Source of the DNA: Tillus elongatus
Taxonomy: Eukaryota > Arthropoda > Insecta > Coleoptera > Cleridae
Assembly: GCA_964006375.1 (NCBI GenBank)
Contig: OZ023265.1
Location: 156,590,547 to 156,654,546, forward strand
Reading direction: 5' to 3'
Length of the DNA: 64,000 nucleotides
In this document: in pieces, positions 1-15,279 of the stretch
How the letters are laid out: the number at the start of each line of letters is the position of its first letter
Numbering within the stretch: the stretch's first letter is position 1
Made by a program: the position numbers and the translations under genes
The notes under the pieces: model-generated
Seen by the model: only the letters and a program-made list of their open reading frames with translations
Database searches by the model: none
Told to the model about the DNA's origin: nothing

Positions 1-58
1 TCCTGGCCAAAAGCTCTCCGCAGTGTTTACGAAGAAGGTCACAAAGAAAAAAAATGTC

Positions 59-3067
<3,009 letters not shown>

Positions 3068-3075
3068 CTACTTAC

Positions 3076-3383
3076 TATTTGTTGAATTCTTTCACTGATA
3101 AAAGGCAAAATCAGATTCATTGCCATACTGATTAAGTAGGAAGAGTTAACCAAATGAAAGTTGTAATATCTGATTGGATAATCCCGTATTATGTTAATTG
3201 CTGTCGTTATATTGTTGGGTGTACCCCAAGAGTACAAGTTCCAAGCCATCCCTGATACATCTATAATTGCATGCACTCCAACTTCTTCAGGTTTTACATC
3301 CATCTCTGTAAATGCATATTCCATCCACAACGCAAACACATGTGCTATATCTATAAACTCCATATTGTAGCTACTTAGGTTAC
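3076..3383 (-). CDS. CRAL-TRIO gene A, exon 4 (lipid-binding domain core)
   Basis: A 308-nt exon after acceptor ACATGTTTTAG (phase 1) with donor ATA|GTAAGT in phase 0. It encodes [17 protein letters not shown]..., [31 protein letters not shown] and [13 protein letters not shown]. These match the CRAL-TRIO lipid-binding core: '.G..AI.D..G', 'P.R....H.VN..' and '.F.KPF....R..I'. With exons 1-3 it gives 216 codons; family members are usually about 290-320 residues, so the last ~80-95 residues should lie left of position 1. The usual basic H..N.P in this domain is altered to HLVNSS, which may change ligand specificity (inference). A (TA)n array begins 12 bases into the following intron. Confidence 0.88.
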
Positions 3384-3399
3384 CTAAAACATGTAAGTA

Positions 3400-4240
3400 C
3401 ATAGTGGAAATGTACGTATTGCCTTTTTATATTTTTTTATTATAATATTTGCTTGATAAATGTGTAATATAACCTGTTCTATTACATGAAGGCAAAACTG
3501 TGTAATTATTGCTGCGATCGCAAGTTTACCAACGTCATGAGCTAAGATAAAAGGTCCTCATAAACCACTGGTCCAGTGTAACAAATTTTGCTGTGCCAGT
3601 TGTTTGCATCAGTCTTGCTAACCTCAAATTACAAAAGAACATTTGCTAAACAAAGTGTTTTCAGAAAAATTCGAAAACATTATTTCCCGTGAATTTGCAA
3701 CGATTTTTTACAATAACTTTTTATACAAACATTTCCCAAAAAAATACCCAAAATTGCAATCTGAAATTAATTTTGAAAAATAAATAAATACATTTGAACC
3801 AGTGGAAGGAAAGAAAAATATAAGCGGAAAATGTGAATTTAATGTCTATTTGATGGTTTACTTTATAGTTGTAAAGTGGGTTGGTGAATAAAAGCAGTTA
3901 TTATTATTATAATTATTAAAAACTTATATTTTCATGTCACAAGCTGTCAGATATAAGAACGTTATTAAAGTCTGTTCATACATGATATTATGAAAACGTA
4001 ACTACATATAGATAATCAAATTATTTATTCCTTACCTTTTTTGTACCACAGTTAATTGAAATATTCTAATATTTTTTTAGCAAAGCTTCTTAAAAAAAAT
4101 CACTAATAACGAGATAGCGACTTTTGAATTCCAAAAAAATGTCTATAACTGAGAGCTATTTAGGACCCCTGTAACCCAAATTCGAGGTGGATTTCAGACA
4201 TTATATTTAAGAGTCAACAGAACAGATCATTTTGAGACAA
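3400..4240. other. Intron 3 sequence, nothing recognised
   Basis: AT-rich DNA next to exon 4 on its acceptor side. No coding, RNA or repeat feature recognised apart from a weak family A left-end trace near 4090-4190 (AATCACTAATAACGAGAT). Confidence 0.5.
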
Positions 4241-4301
4241 AAAGTTCATAGAAACATAACCTCTAATTTGCTTCCGAACGGAGATACAGGCTGTTGAAAT
4301 T

Positions 4302-5572
4302 TAATATTTTTGAACAATCTTTTACAATATCTTTGGAATGGAGTGAGATATTTGCATGCAATTCCGTACGCGTTTTATGTAGACTAAGATTGTTATTCGA
4401 TGATATTCTCGTTGCAAATGATATCCTGGGTGTTACTTCTCCGGGTTCCGTAGACTATTTGAAAAAATAGAACTTTTTTCACGTACGCCACTGACCTTTT
4501 ACGATACCCCTTTTTTAAAGAACAATCTTTTAAAAACATTTTTGTTTCCCTGTAGTTTTAGGCTATCTTAAGCGATTATCGAAATATTACTAGTTTTTTG
4601 AAGCAGTTTTTTTTTAACTTTAACACCCCGTATCTCCCTTAGGAAGCTAATTAAAGGTTATGTTTATATAAACTTTTTTTCTCAAAATGATCTATTCCAT
4701 TTGTTGCTAAAGTCCTAATACTACTTCCTAAGGGAAATACAGGGGGTTGAAATTTGTTGTAACTTTGTTTCTCAAAATTTCAACATCCTCTACTTCCCTT
4801 AGGAACTAGACTTTAACAATCAATAAAACAACTTTTTAAAGGAACAATCTTTGAAAAATATTTTTGTTTCCCTGTAGTTTTAGGCTATCTTGAGCAATTA
4901 TCGAAATATTACTAGTTTTTTGAAGCAGGTTTTTTTTTAACTTTAACACCCCATATCTCTCTTAGGAAGCTAATTAGAGGTTATATTTATATAACATTTT
5001 TTTCTCAAAATGATCTGTTCCATTGGCTGCTAAAGTCCTATTACTACTTCCTAAGGGAAATACAGGGGGTTGAAATTTTTTGTAACATTGTTTTTCAAAA
5101 TTTCAACACCTCCTACTTCCCTTAGGAACTAGACTTTAACAATCAATAGAACATATTATTTTGAGAAAAAAAGTTTATATAAACATAATTAGCTTTCTAA
5201 TTGAGATACGGGGTGTTGAAGTTTTAAAAAAAAAGCAACTGCTTCAAAAAAATAGTAATAGTTCGATAACCGCTCAGGATAGCATAAAGCTACAAGTAAC
5301 CAAAAATGTTTCTAAGAGATTGTTATTTGAGAGAGGGGTATTATAAAAAGTCAGTGGAGTACGTGGACTATTTGAAATAAGTTATATTATTTCAAATAGT
5401 CTACGAAACCCGGAAAAGTAACACGCAGTATATCGTTTGGGACAAGAATAGCACTGAATAATAACCTAATTGCACATAGAACGTGTACGGAATTGCATGC
5501 AAATATCTCACTCCGTTTAAAAGATATTGTAAAAAAAAAGATCAAAAATATTAAATTTCAACATATTATTTC
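4302..5572. repeat. Foldback element with an internal direct duplication
   Basis: The arm at 4302-4712 is repeated inverted at 5139-5572 with many substitutions; shared landmarks are GATATTTGCATGCAATTCC, CCGGGTTCCGTAGACTATTT and ACCCCGTATCTC. Between them a ~340-bp block (about 4510-4830 and 4845-5145, landmark CCCTGTAGTTTTAGGCTATC) occurs twice in direct orientation. The divergence suggests an old element. No transposase is seen. Confidence 0.7.
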
Positions 5573-5655
5573 TTAACGTCATAAAGTCTGGGTTTGATAT
5601 AAGGTAAAAAGTTCTCTCTATTGACTGTTAAAGTCCGGCTACTATAAACTGGAAC

Positions 5656-5660
<5 letters not shown>

Positions 5661-5740
<80 letters not shown>
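5661..5740. repeat. (TA)n microsatellite
   Basis: 80 bp of TA between ACACCC and GTCACACCGATAACTC; the right flank is a family A block. Confidence 0.97.
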
Positions 5741-5743
<3 letters not shown>

Positions 5744-6790
5744 ACACCGATAACTCAAAAAATAATGGGCCAATTTTGATAAAATTTAGTGAATACCTTC
5801 CTTTTGCAAGTGGCTTGGATAGGTTCGTTAGCCAGGAAAATCTGCCCAGTCCAAACAGATTAAACATTGCTTTGTTTTAATTAGACAGTCGGATTCGCCC
5901 GCCCGTACCAGTTCTGAGCTGACTTTTATTGTATCTAATTTCGACCACTTTAATTATAATGCATGTTTGTAAGAAAAATAATCCGAGACGCAGCAAGTGC
6001 GTTATGGTAGCAAATTTTTAAACATGTAAAAACTGAAATTAATCCCGTATGTTTCTTCTAGGGCAGTTCGCGCTCATTTCAAGATATTTTTTTCAGATAT
6101 ATCCACGAAAATCCGCGAAAAATCATTATCTATTAAACCATAAACTTTATAACTGAAACTACTGCCAAACTATCATAGACAGGGTATATTTGAAATGAAT
6201 TTTCTGCAAATATTATCGTAAATCGAAGGACAATGATGATTGAAATTGTAACTTAACGCTTTGTAAGACATTTATTATGCCATTTTTTCTACATAACCCG
6301 TATTCCTTTCAGGTTTTTCATCTAAAACGGCAAATTTTGACGTCTCAAGTGGCGACTTGACGTTTTAAGAAGAAAAAAACTCAAAGTATTTTTCTGCTAC
6401 TTCTTGATCTTTTTGTGTTAAGAAAACTTCATTTTTGATTGTAGTATACAATAAATTTTGGTATCCACAGAACATATTTTTGTTTTGTGCGTTTGCTTGG
6501 TCATCAGTAGCACCTACATTTTTTTCTTTAAATGCCTAATTTTTTCTTTAAGATTTAATTTTGGCATATAGAGTAAGTTTAATAGTGTAAACTCGACTAC
6601 AAAATTTGGTTGCAGAGCTTTGTTATTTTCGGAGATACAAACATTTTCCGAAAGGAACCCCAAAATTTTCTCGGAAAAACTGGTCCGATTTTTCTGGCGA
6701 ACGAACTTATCAAAGCACAGATCTCCCCACTAGTAACTTTCTTATTGTAAGAAAAATTCGCTAACACTGTTAAAACAGTACCGAGCATTG
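5741..6790. repeat. Family A fragments, plus then minus orientation
   Basis: 5741-5866 carries the 'ATAACTCAAAAAATAATGGG' block in plus orientation. From 5987 a second copy starts with the terminal motif GACGCAGCAAGTGCG and runs in minus orientation to about 6790. It ends in the 'ATTTGGTTGC...TTATTTTCGGAGATA' block. Confidence 0.65.
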
Positions 6791-7038
6791 GTGTAGATTA
6801 TTATTGACAGTTATTTTACTTTTATAATAAAATCAAATAGACTAAGTAAATAACAAAATTTGACCTTGTTTCAAACAACAAACTAGTGGGCTTAAACTTT
6901 CGCTGTACCTACTCTTAATTAGCAAGTCTAACAATGCTATTTAGATAATATTGATTCTGATAAAAGTAGTGTCCAAAATTATTGACGAATCCAAAGCACA
7001 ACACACACAACCTCTTTTATTGAAATAATAAAAAAAAA

Positions 7039-8110
7039 GACCCAGCGAATGCGTTATGGAAGTGAATTTTCATTAAAATGTTTTTAATAACAAATATATC
7101 GCTATAATGCGAGCAGGCATCAATTTGGTTACCAGTATAACCTATATAGTAGGAACAATGTACCATATTTTATCAAAATAATTATTTGAAAATGTACAAA
7201 AATGTTCCGAAAATAAACTTTAAATGTTTCTGAGAAAACTGGTCTCCTAGTCAATGAACCTTAGGTTAATAGCAAAATGAGTTATTGAAATTTGAAACAT
7301 TTAATGAAAATTCGCTACCAAAACGCCCTTGCCGCGTTTATACAAAAATTTTCTGAAAATAAAGTTAAATGTTGGTTTCCTAAACAACAAAACTTACGTT
7401 AGTAGCAAATTGAGTTATTGAAATTTGAAGGATTTAATGAAAATTCGCTACCAAAACGCACTTACTGCGTCCAGATTTATTTCTTACAAACATGCATCAT
7501 GTTTCGATAAAAAAAGGTAAAATGCAGTAACGAATTTGTTCTACTAGAATTAGCTAAAAATTATAGACCGTTAAACCATAAACTTCACTAAACCTACAGA
7601 GAAAGCATCAACTAAACCGACAGCCAAAGCATCAGAGAAAGCGTCTATTTGAAATGAATTTTCTGTAAATATTTTAGTAAAATGAAGGTCAATGACGGTT
7701 AAATCTGAAACTTAAGGGTTCGCAGAACACAATCATAATCCGTATTTGTTTCACGTGCTTTGCCTAAACATTGCCAATTTTCACGTTTTAAATTGCGAGT
7801 TTGACGTTTTGAGGAAAACTCCAAATTTTGTTTCTTTAGCTGCACGTAACTTTTTACCCTTAAGCTTAGAGTCCTAAATTTTGGTACATGGTTTACTCTT
7901 TATAATACAAATACGCGTACCAAATTTGGTTACCCTCAATTTGTTATTTCCGGAGGTAAAATTTTTTTAGAAAGAAAACACACAAATTTATACGAAAACC
8001 TGGTCCGATTTTCCTGGCCAACGACCTTATCCAAGCCACTTGCAAAAGGAAGGTACTCACCAAATTTGATCAAGATCGGTCCATTGTTTTTTTAGTTATC
8101 AGTTTGAATT
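7039..8110 (-). repeat. Family A, minus-orientation fragments
   Basis: Begins with terminal motif CCAGCGAATGCGTTATGG and includes two inverted terminal motifs at 7313-7340 and 7449-7473. It then has the internal blocks 7560-8110, ending GGTCCATTGTTTTTTTAGTT. Probably two or three joined copies. Confidence 0.65.
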
Positions 8111-8389
8111 TTCTGGGAATATTTTAGTAAAATGAAGGACAATGACAATTGAAAGTAAGACTTCGGGCTTTGTAAAACATTCTCTTTGAGACATTTTCCT
8201 TCCATAGCTCATATTCGTTTCAGGTTCATTGCCTAAATATTACAAATTTTGACGTCTAAAATCGCGACTTTGAGTTTTGAGAAAACCCCAATTTTTTTTT
8301 TAAATGCCTGTAACTTTTTTGTCCTTTAACCTACAGAGCTAAGTTTTGGTAGGTAACTTACCTATAATGATGTGTAAACGCGCGTATGA

Positions 8390-8830
<441 letters not shown>

Positions 8831-9377
8831 GGAGGCAACATCTTGCTAAACCCAAAGTGAACAGATTAAAATAAGATGATTTTTGATTCTTGAGAATACT
8901 TTATCTAAATATTTCAAGTGTTACCTTATGTAAAACATTAGGAAGTAATGTAGGTCTTATATCTACTACTAAGCTAGAAAGTCCTCTAGATCTCTACACT
9001 TGGTATTTTTCTATATATGCCACAGCATAAGTCTTGTTATTATGCTGTGTCTATGCTATGTGATTAGGCAACCAGACATACTCTGCTGCTTAATATTTTG
9101 TATAATAATATTGTAGATGTAAACAGAAATTACATAATACAGGTGCGATCTGAGATATGTGTTTTTATGCTGACAAGTGGTATTCTGTCAGGATATTTGT
9201 TTAGTCGCATTAAATATATTTAGATATAGGTAGTCCATAAGTAAGGTTATACAGCCTTTGTAACTTTGTAAAATCAAAGTCTTGAAATCAGTGTTTTAAT
9301 GCTATTAAAATTTATTTAAATATTCAATCCAACTAATTTAATGTTTTTATCTTTTACTTTATCACCACATGTTAATG
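8831..9377. other. Intron 3 sequence, nothing recognised
   Basis: AT-rich DNA between a family A copy and the hAT relic. No feature seen. Confidence 0.5.
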
Positions 9378-10020
9378 CAGCGATTCTCAAACTTCCATTA
9401 TTTGTGACCCAATTTTCAATCAGAATTCTAATCGCGCCCCTCATACCGGACATTCTGGAACGTCTGCGCGGTGTGTTAAAATACTGTGCGCGTAAGCGAT
9501 CATTTGACGATAGCGAGTCATCAACAAGTGCACAGACGATATTGTTTCTGAAACAAAAATGAAGAAAATACTGTCCGTGGTATTTAATGTTTGTGTTTAC
9601 TAGCACTGAAGTAAATGAAGAAAAAAAGACACCCCCCCCCCCCTCCGTGTCATTTGCTCAATTTTTTTTGCAGGAAACAGCATGAAACCCAATAAGCTTA
9701 AACGACATTTGAAAACGCTTTGTAGTAAGTACATCAGAAAAACCAGAGAATTAATCGAATTACAATTAAAATCACATGAAAAGCTGAGAAATTAATTTCC
9801 CATATCAATTTGCAAAATAACATGCCGTTGTTTACATTAGAATGTCCATTATGTTCAGAGATTAACGTGGTTTTTTCGAACTACACAAATTTTCCTTAAT
9901 TGGATAGATCTATTTAAAAAACTGCGTAAGAACAGTTCGACGATTCTGACCAAATATCCACGGATGGTTCGTAATCAACACGGGGTACAAGCTATGCCTT
10001 TTACTCCCAGAGTGGCATAA

Positions 10021-11312
10021 TACGAGGAAGAGAGTCAATAAGTCCGTTACTTGTTGAATAAAACACAGGTTTTTTGACAAAATTTGTTTCTCAACATAAT
10101 CTCCTTTCAGCTCTATACACTTCGTCCAATGTTTCTCCAATTTTTTATCCCTTCCAAAAAATAAGATTAGTTGAGGTCCTCAAAACAGGTATTTGTTGGT
10201 GAGATGATTTCATCATTGGAGTCAAATCTCTTTCCGCCGAGCCACCTCTCTAAGTTTTGAAACAATAAATAGTTACTGGGGGTAAATCCGGAGAATATGG
10301 CGGATAAGGGAGCAATTCGTAGCTCAATTTAGGCAATTTCGCCATGGAGACTACACATGTGTGCACCCTTGCATTGTCTTGGTGGAAAATATTTTTTTCT
10401 TTTCCAAATGCGGTCGTTTTTTCTTCAAATCGTCATTGAATCGATCCAATAAGTTGATATAATATTCGCCATTGATTGTTCTTTTCCTTTGAAGGTAATT
10501 AATGTAGATTATACCGCGTTAATCCCAAAAAAGCGGTCGCCATGTCTTTATTGGCTGACAAACCCACCTTGGTCTTCTATGGCACCGATTCGCACGGAGA
10601 AACCCACTGTTTTGATTGCTACTTGGTCTCTGATGTATTGTGGTGAATCCATGTCTAGTCCACGGTTAAAAAACGGCTCAAAAACTCGTCCCTATTGCGG
10701 TTGAGCAACGCCAAACACTCCTTAGAAGTTGTCAAACGTTTGTGTTTGTGGTCAATTGTAAGCAAACGCGGCACCCATCTTGCGGATAGCTTTCTCATAC
10801 GCAAGTGACCATGCAAAATCGAAACCACTGAGCCATGTGATATGCCTATGGTTTCCATAATCTCCCGCACTTTCAAGCCCTGATCAGCCGACACCATATC
10901 GTAATTTTTTAAAATTGTTTCGGGTGTAGCGACCTTAACTGGGCGTCCAGAACGTTCGGCGTCATTTGTGCTTGTACGACCGCAACGAAATTCAGTAAAC
11001 CACTTTTTACCATGGAAATTGATGGTGCAGGGTCCCCATAGTATTGATCAAGCTTAGCCTTGATTCGAGTGATGTTTTTTCAGCAAAAAAATAATGTTTG
11101 ATGAGCACACGAAATTCACTTTTTTTTATTTTCGTTATAGCTTATGAGGTTGTCTGCTTTTAATGGCTAACTAACACAAACTAAATGACGGAGCTTGTGC
11201 AAAATTTGTCAGGAGTCAACTGGCAGATGCTTGTTGACAGGAGGAGTGTTGCCCTTACTGTAAAGAGGCGGGAAATTCAAAAAGTCACGGATTTATTGAC
11301 CCGCACTTGTAT
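10021..11312 (-). mobile_element. Mariner (DD34D-type) relic nested in the LINE
   Basis: On the minus strand, 10655-10897 encodes ADQGLKVREIMETIGISHGS and RDEFLSRFLTVD, diagnostic of irritans-type mariner transposase (also known from SETMAR). Further on come HQDNARVHTCVVSMAKL (second Asp) and YPPYSPDLPP (third Asp). The C-terminal piece is KCIELKGDYVEK. Many stops and frameshifts make it non-functional. Ends TACGAGG...GAGTCAATAAGTCCGT (left) and ACGGATTTATTGACCC...TTGTA (right) are inverted. Length ~1.29 kb fits a full-size mariner. It splits an RNase H reading frame, which proves the order of insertion. Confidence 0.88.
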
Positions 11313-11636
11313 GCAGAATCAAGCTAAACGACCTGAATTCTATATATATACGGCAGAAACAATTCAGGGAGCTCTTGAATGGACACGGGATAATAATCTA
11401 GAAAAAACAATCATCATTTCAGATTCCAAATCTGTCCTACTGTCACTGAAAATGTTTGTAAGCATGACAAAAATGCTTTGATTTGAGGTATTGTGAGTTT
11501 GTACCAACAAATACTGAGGAAGGGAAAAGCAGTTACATTAAGGTGGGTAAAGGGACACAGCGGACTAGAAGGAGATGATATAGTTGATAAGTTCGCGAAA
11601 GCGTCTACAGAAAAATTCTGCAAGATAATCTCTCAT

Positions 11637-12190
11637 TAAAGCTCGTCAGTGCGCTATGCTAAATTACAGACAGAATACACCCAACAGCAAGTTCGGCTAA
11701 AGGTAGCTAGCCTCGTAGAATATAGTGAGATGTACGAGAGTGTCGCCATCGGTGGAGTAGCCAGGTAATATGTTGTCACTGCAGCATAACGTGTTATATA
11801 TACAGAGACTGTGTACAACTAATTGACGATTCAAAAATCGCTAGCCCTGGTACTTTCTTCCTTAATAAGGGACCCTATATGACAATGAGTATACATACAG
11901 CACAAAAACTATCACTAAATGTTAAAGAAAAAGAAGAGTAAACTCGCACAGTATGCAGCTATTCTTTGTGCAGCTAGAAAAGTCCCTAAAAAGCACTGAA
12001 TTGGAAAAGAAAAATCACATTACCTATAGCTATACAAGGCCAGGTGCATTGCGACTATAACTGTAAACGCATACCGGTTTCGCTCTCGTTAGAGCTCGTC
12101 AGTAAGCTATACCAAATTAGAGACAGAATACACCCAACAGCAAGTTCGGCTAAAGGTAGCCAGCCCCGAAGAACATAGTGAGATGTAGAG
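11637..12190 (-). repeat. Divergent hammerhead-bearing repeat inside the LINE
   Basis: Two copies of a block (landmark ACCCAACAGCAAGTTCGGCT at 11680 and 12132) belong to the same family as 27262-27880 and 61998-62797. The second copy retains a hammerhead core (12073-12102); the first has lost it at the LINE junction. Spacing between copies is about 452 bp rather than 308. Confidence 0.65.
12065..12112 (-). ncRNA. Hammerhead ribozyme motif (divergent copy)
   Basis: Minus strand reads CTGACGA, stem II GCTCTAACGAGAGC (5-bp stem), GAAAC and ACCGGTA. The core is complete and GTA is an allowed cleavage triplet, but stem I beside it pairs poorly, so activity is doubtful. Confidence 0.5.
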
Positions 12191-14519
12191 AACATCACGA
12201 CATAAGACATTCTGAGACATCTCAAAATAAAGGCAATAGATTATTGGGAAAGAAAATGGCTTAGATTTGTAACCAGATCACAAAATCCATATGTCCTTAT
12301 TCACTCAACATTGCCTAAAATAGTACCACATATTGACGAATATAAGATCTCAAGAAGTTACTGTACAATTATTACCAGAATGCAATTAAACCATGGTTAT
12401 TTTCCCTTTCACTTGTATAAGGTTGGCATATTTACTAATCAGTATTGTTTATGCGACAACAACGCCATAGGCAATCTTGATCATATACTGTTTCAGTGGC
12501 CTCAATACTATAGTAGCCGAGTGCAACTCTGGCGTAACTTAAAACAGCTCGAAATATAGCCTCCTGTAAAATTGACAACCTTTCATTGTCTGAACAACTT
12601 TAATGTACTGAATGTATAATTACTATTATTCGTCAATCAAAGCTCAATATTTAGTTACAAGAAGTATATTCAGCTTGTTGTAACCATTGTAGTTTAGTAA
12701 TCCTACTGTTTGTCATATCGTTTTAAACCTATGTTATCAGTTCTCCAGTCTTCTTTGTTAATCACAAAAATGCCCTCAAGGACACCTGGGCGAGAAGAGA
12801 GTGTCCCTGTTTATCATACTAATTTTAAAAATTCCAAATATATAATAGGCTTAATATAATTGCCTTTTGAACTTTAGTTTATTCTAATTCTATTTTATGG
12901 CTCTAACAGTTTGTGTTTATTTATGTTACCAATTGCCTTTCCTGCGACAATTAATGATCAAAATTACGTTAGCCTCGTTCTGTATTAGTGACATCATTGT
13001 AAAAATTATTTTCATACTGTTCCATATTCCATTGCGGAACCTAGAAGTCTGTGGCCAATAAACGCCATGTTCACGGCCAATAAACACAAACCAAACCACC
13101 ATTACATGAAAAGCAAAAATAATAAAAAAGAATGATAAAGCTTTATTTGCCTCTTACAAAGTTTCATTGCATATAGCCAGATGTAAAAAGCCTCGCACCA
13201 TTGGTGAAGGGCTTATTCTGCCAGCTACAATTGAAATGGTAGAAACTATGTTTGGAAAACAAACAATTGTCGTACATACCTCTATCAAATGATAATGTTG
13301 CCTGTCGACCTCGCGATATACCTGAAGATGCATCAGCTTTTCGAGGAGTTCGTGACAATTTATTTTCAATTCAGCCTAATGAAGCAACGAATAGCAATAA
13401 GAATGCTAATTTAATTGCCTATGTTCCATTTTCCTATCGTATGTCAGCAGTAGAAGAACTACTATTCTGCAAACCAGTAGAACTCAAAGCAACAGCATTT
13501 GCATAATTTGCTGTCTTAAATGATTTTTGAAACGAGCCACACAACAGTGGAAAATTTGACTTGGGATATGCACCGATGGTGCTTGTACATTATCTGGAAG
13601 ATTCCAAAGTATACAAGCACTTGTAAAACAAAAATCTCTACAGTGTATCTGTGCACATTGCATGATCCACAGAGAATCTCTGTCTTCCAAAGAAATTAAG
13701 CCTGTTCTGAATATTGTGCCAACGACAGGTAACCGTATTAAATTATATAAAAATGAGACCCCTAAAATCAAGAACATTTTCTGCGCATTGTAAGGACATG
13801 GGTGCAGTACATTTAGTGTTGCTATTTTATTGCGAAGAAAGATGTGTATCGCGTGATATTTTTTCAGCGTGTTTATGAATTGAGAGAAGAAATCCCCATT
13901 TTCCTAAAAAAGAAAAACCGACCGTAAGCCGAAAAGTAACGATATGATTTATCTGTGTTGAAAGTGAGCTACTTGGTCGACATATTCCAAAAATATAATA
14001 CCTTCAATCTTCAACTCCAAGGCTGGATACGACTGATAAAGTTAGTCCGTTTTGTAGAAAACTGAAATTTTGGAGCAGAAATGTCAAGTAAAAAACCTAG
14101 AGATACTTGCAAATGTAAATAATTGTGCTAAAACGTACAAGGTTAGAAGACAACATGTGGGAGTTGTTTTTGTAACTATTAGAAATTATTTATGCATGCT
14201 GGCAAATAATTTTAGAAACGCATTTTCTTGCTGACTTCAATTTGATAGCAAGTTACGAGTGGGCTAGGGTGCCCATTTCAAAATACTTTGGAAGCTCTTT
14301 CAACTTCCGAAGAATAAATCTTTATAGACTTCACGGAAAGTGGTGAAATTAAAAGACAGTTAAGTAATAAATGGCTTTTTGAATTTTGTGCAGAGTTGGA
14401 TGATGAGTTTTTTGCAGTGAAAACAACAATATTTCGTATACTATTACCCTTTTCAAAATCATACCTTTGCTTAACTCGATTTTCTGCGGTTGATTTTTTG
14501 AAGACAAAATACAGATCTC

Positions 14520-14521
<2 letters not shown>

Positions 14522-14584
<63 letters not shown>
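14522..14584. repeat. (TA)n microsatellite in the hAT relic
   Basis: About 63 bp of TA inside the C-terminal half of the hAT pseudogene. Confidence 0.97.
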
Positions 14585-14587
<3 letters not shown>

Positions 14588-14973
14588 AAAAGCTTAGAGG
14601 GTGAATTTCTAATAGTAAACCATCTTTCGAATATTTTGCTCTGCAAGACAACTCCAAGAGAGCCAGTAATAATTATCAATCTTGTTTTTAATTCAATATT
14701 GATGGATCAATTATTAGATATATTATGCTCTTACAATCCTATATAAAGTGTATTCTATTGTTTTCTTTCAGTAAATTAAATAAATTTGTAATAAATGTTC
14801 CCTAATTTTTCTCAATATGCTCACGCCCTTATTTAGTTTTATCACGCCCCAGAGTTTGAGAATCGCTGCGTAATGTATCTTTTAATACGGTTTTTGTTAG
14901 CTGTACTTTTGAAAAAAAAAATGCATCTGCTCGTTTATTTTATTATTATCACACCTACTTGATTAACTCTTAC

Positions 14974-15124
14974 CTACTTTGAGTATAAATATAAGTCTTC
15001 CATCCTGTGGGTCAGTTGGCAAGATAATTGCAGCACCTTCTTCCACAAGGCGTCTCAAGTCTTCCTGTTCTTTTGTAGTAAATAATCCTGGATTGTCCAG
15101 TACGTGTGTATAAAATGAAGACAT
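14974..15124 (-). CDS. CRAL-TRIO gene A, exon 3
   Basis: A 151-nt exon after acceptor TTTATTTTTAG (phase 0), reading MSSFYTHVLDNPGLFTTKEQ...GRLIFILKV, with donor GTAG|GTAAGA in phase 1. It corresponds to the linker between the CRAL-TRIO N helices and the start of the lipid-binding domain; 'GRLIFILKVG' is the usual first beta strand (compare GRRVF-L-R-G in the family). The opening ATG is internal to the protein, not the start, because the phase joins exon 2. The hAT relic in intron 3 ends only about 105 bp from this donor. Confidence 0.85.
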
Positions 15125-15279
15125 CTAAAAATAAATGAAAAGTATTAAGGCAGGCAAAATGCTTCATTACTGTATTAAAAGAGAACTCTGAACTATTTGC
15201 TGAATTGAACGGGAACGACATGAGAATAACCACAGGACTTTTCACAGGACACTCCCCAGTAAGGTTCATCTTATGAATA

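Larger units (their letters stand above)
9850..13110 (+). pseudogene. Non-LTR retrotransposon 3' part (RNase H, C-terminal zinc knuckle) inside the hAT
   Basis: The RNase H domain is split by a mariner. Left of it, 9930-10020 reads ISTDGS*STRGTSYAFYSQ (first catalytic Asp in TDG). Right of it are YTAETIQGALEWTRDNNL (catalytic Glu), IIISDSKSVLL (Asp) and RWVKGHSGLEGDDIVDKFAK (His and Asp region). Further on, 12350-12520 encodes ITRMQLNHGYFPFHLYKVG and CLCDNNAIGNLDHILFQWP, the cysteine-histidine tail of jockey/I-type LINEs. The 3' end near 13100 is CACGGCCAATAAACACAAACC. Stops and a further insertion at 11637-12190 break it. Its own reverse transcriptase is absent, so it is 5' truncated. Confidence 0.75.
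9378..14868 (+). mobile_element. Decayed hAT transposon containing nested insertions
   Basis: Inverted ends CAGCGATTCTCAAACT (9378) and AGTTTGAGAATCGCTG (14868) are typical of hAT. Inside, 9660-9795 encodes a BED-finger-like piece (NSMKPNKLKRHLKTLC). Pieces at about 13100-13900 match the hAT core of SCAND3/ZBED-type proteins: PLSNDNVACRPRDI, then LNYIKMRPLKSRTFSAHCKD, then CEERCVSRD. Stops and frameshifts throughout mean it is dead. About 3.2 kb of later insertions (9.85-13.1 kb) and a TA array (14522-14584) separate the pieces. The 8-bp target duplication is not clear. It lies in gene A intron 3. Confidence 0.78.

Noticed and set aside
9370..14876. Clean 8-bp target duplication for the hAT relic
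   Set aside because: Flanks TGTTAATG and CGTAATGT match only in part, so I do not claim it.
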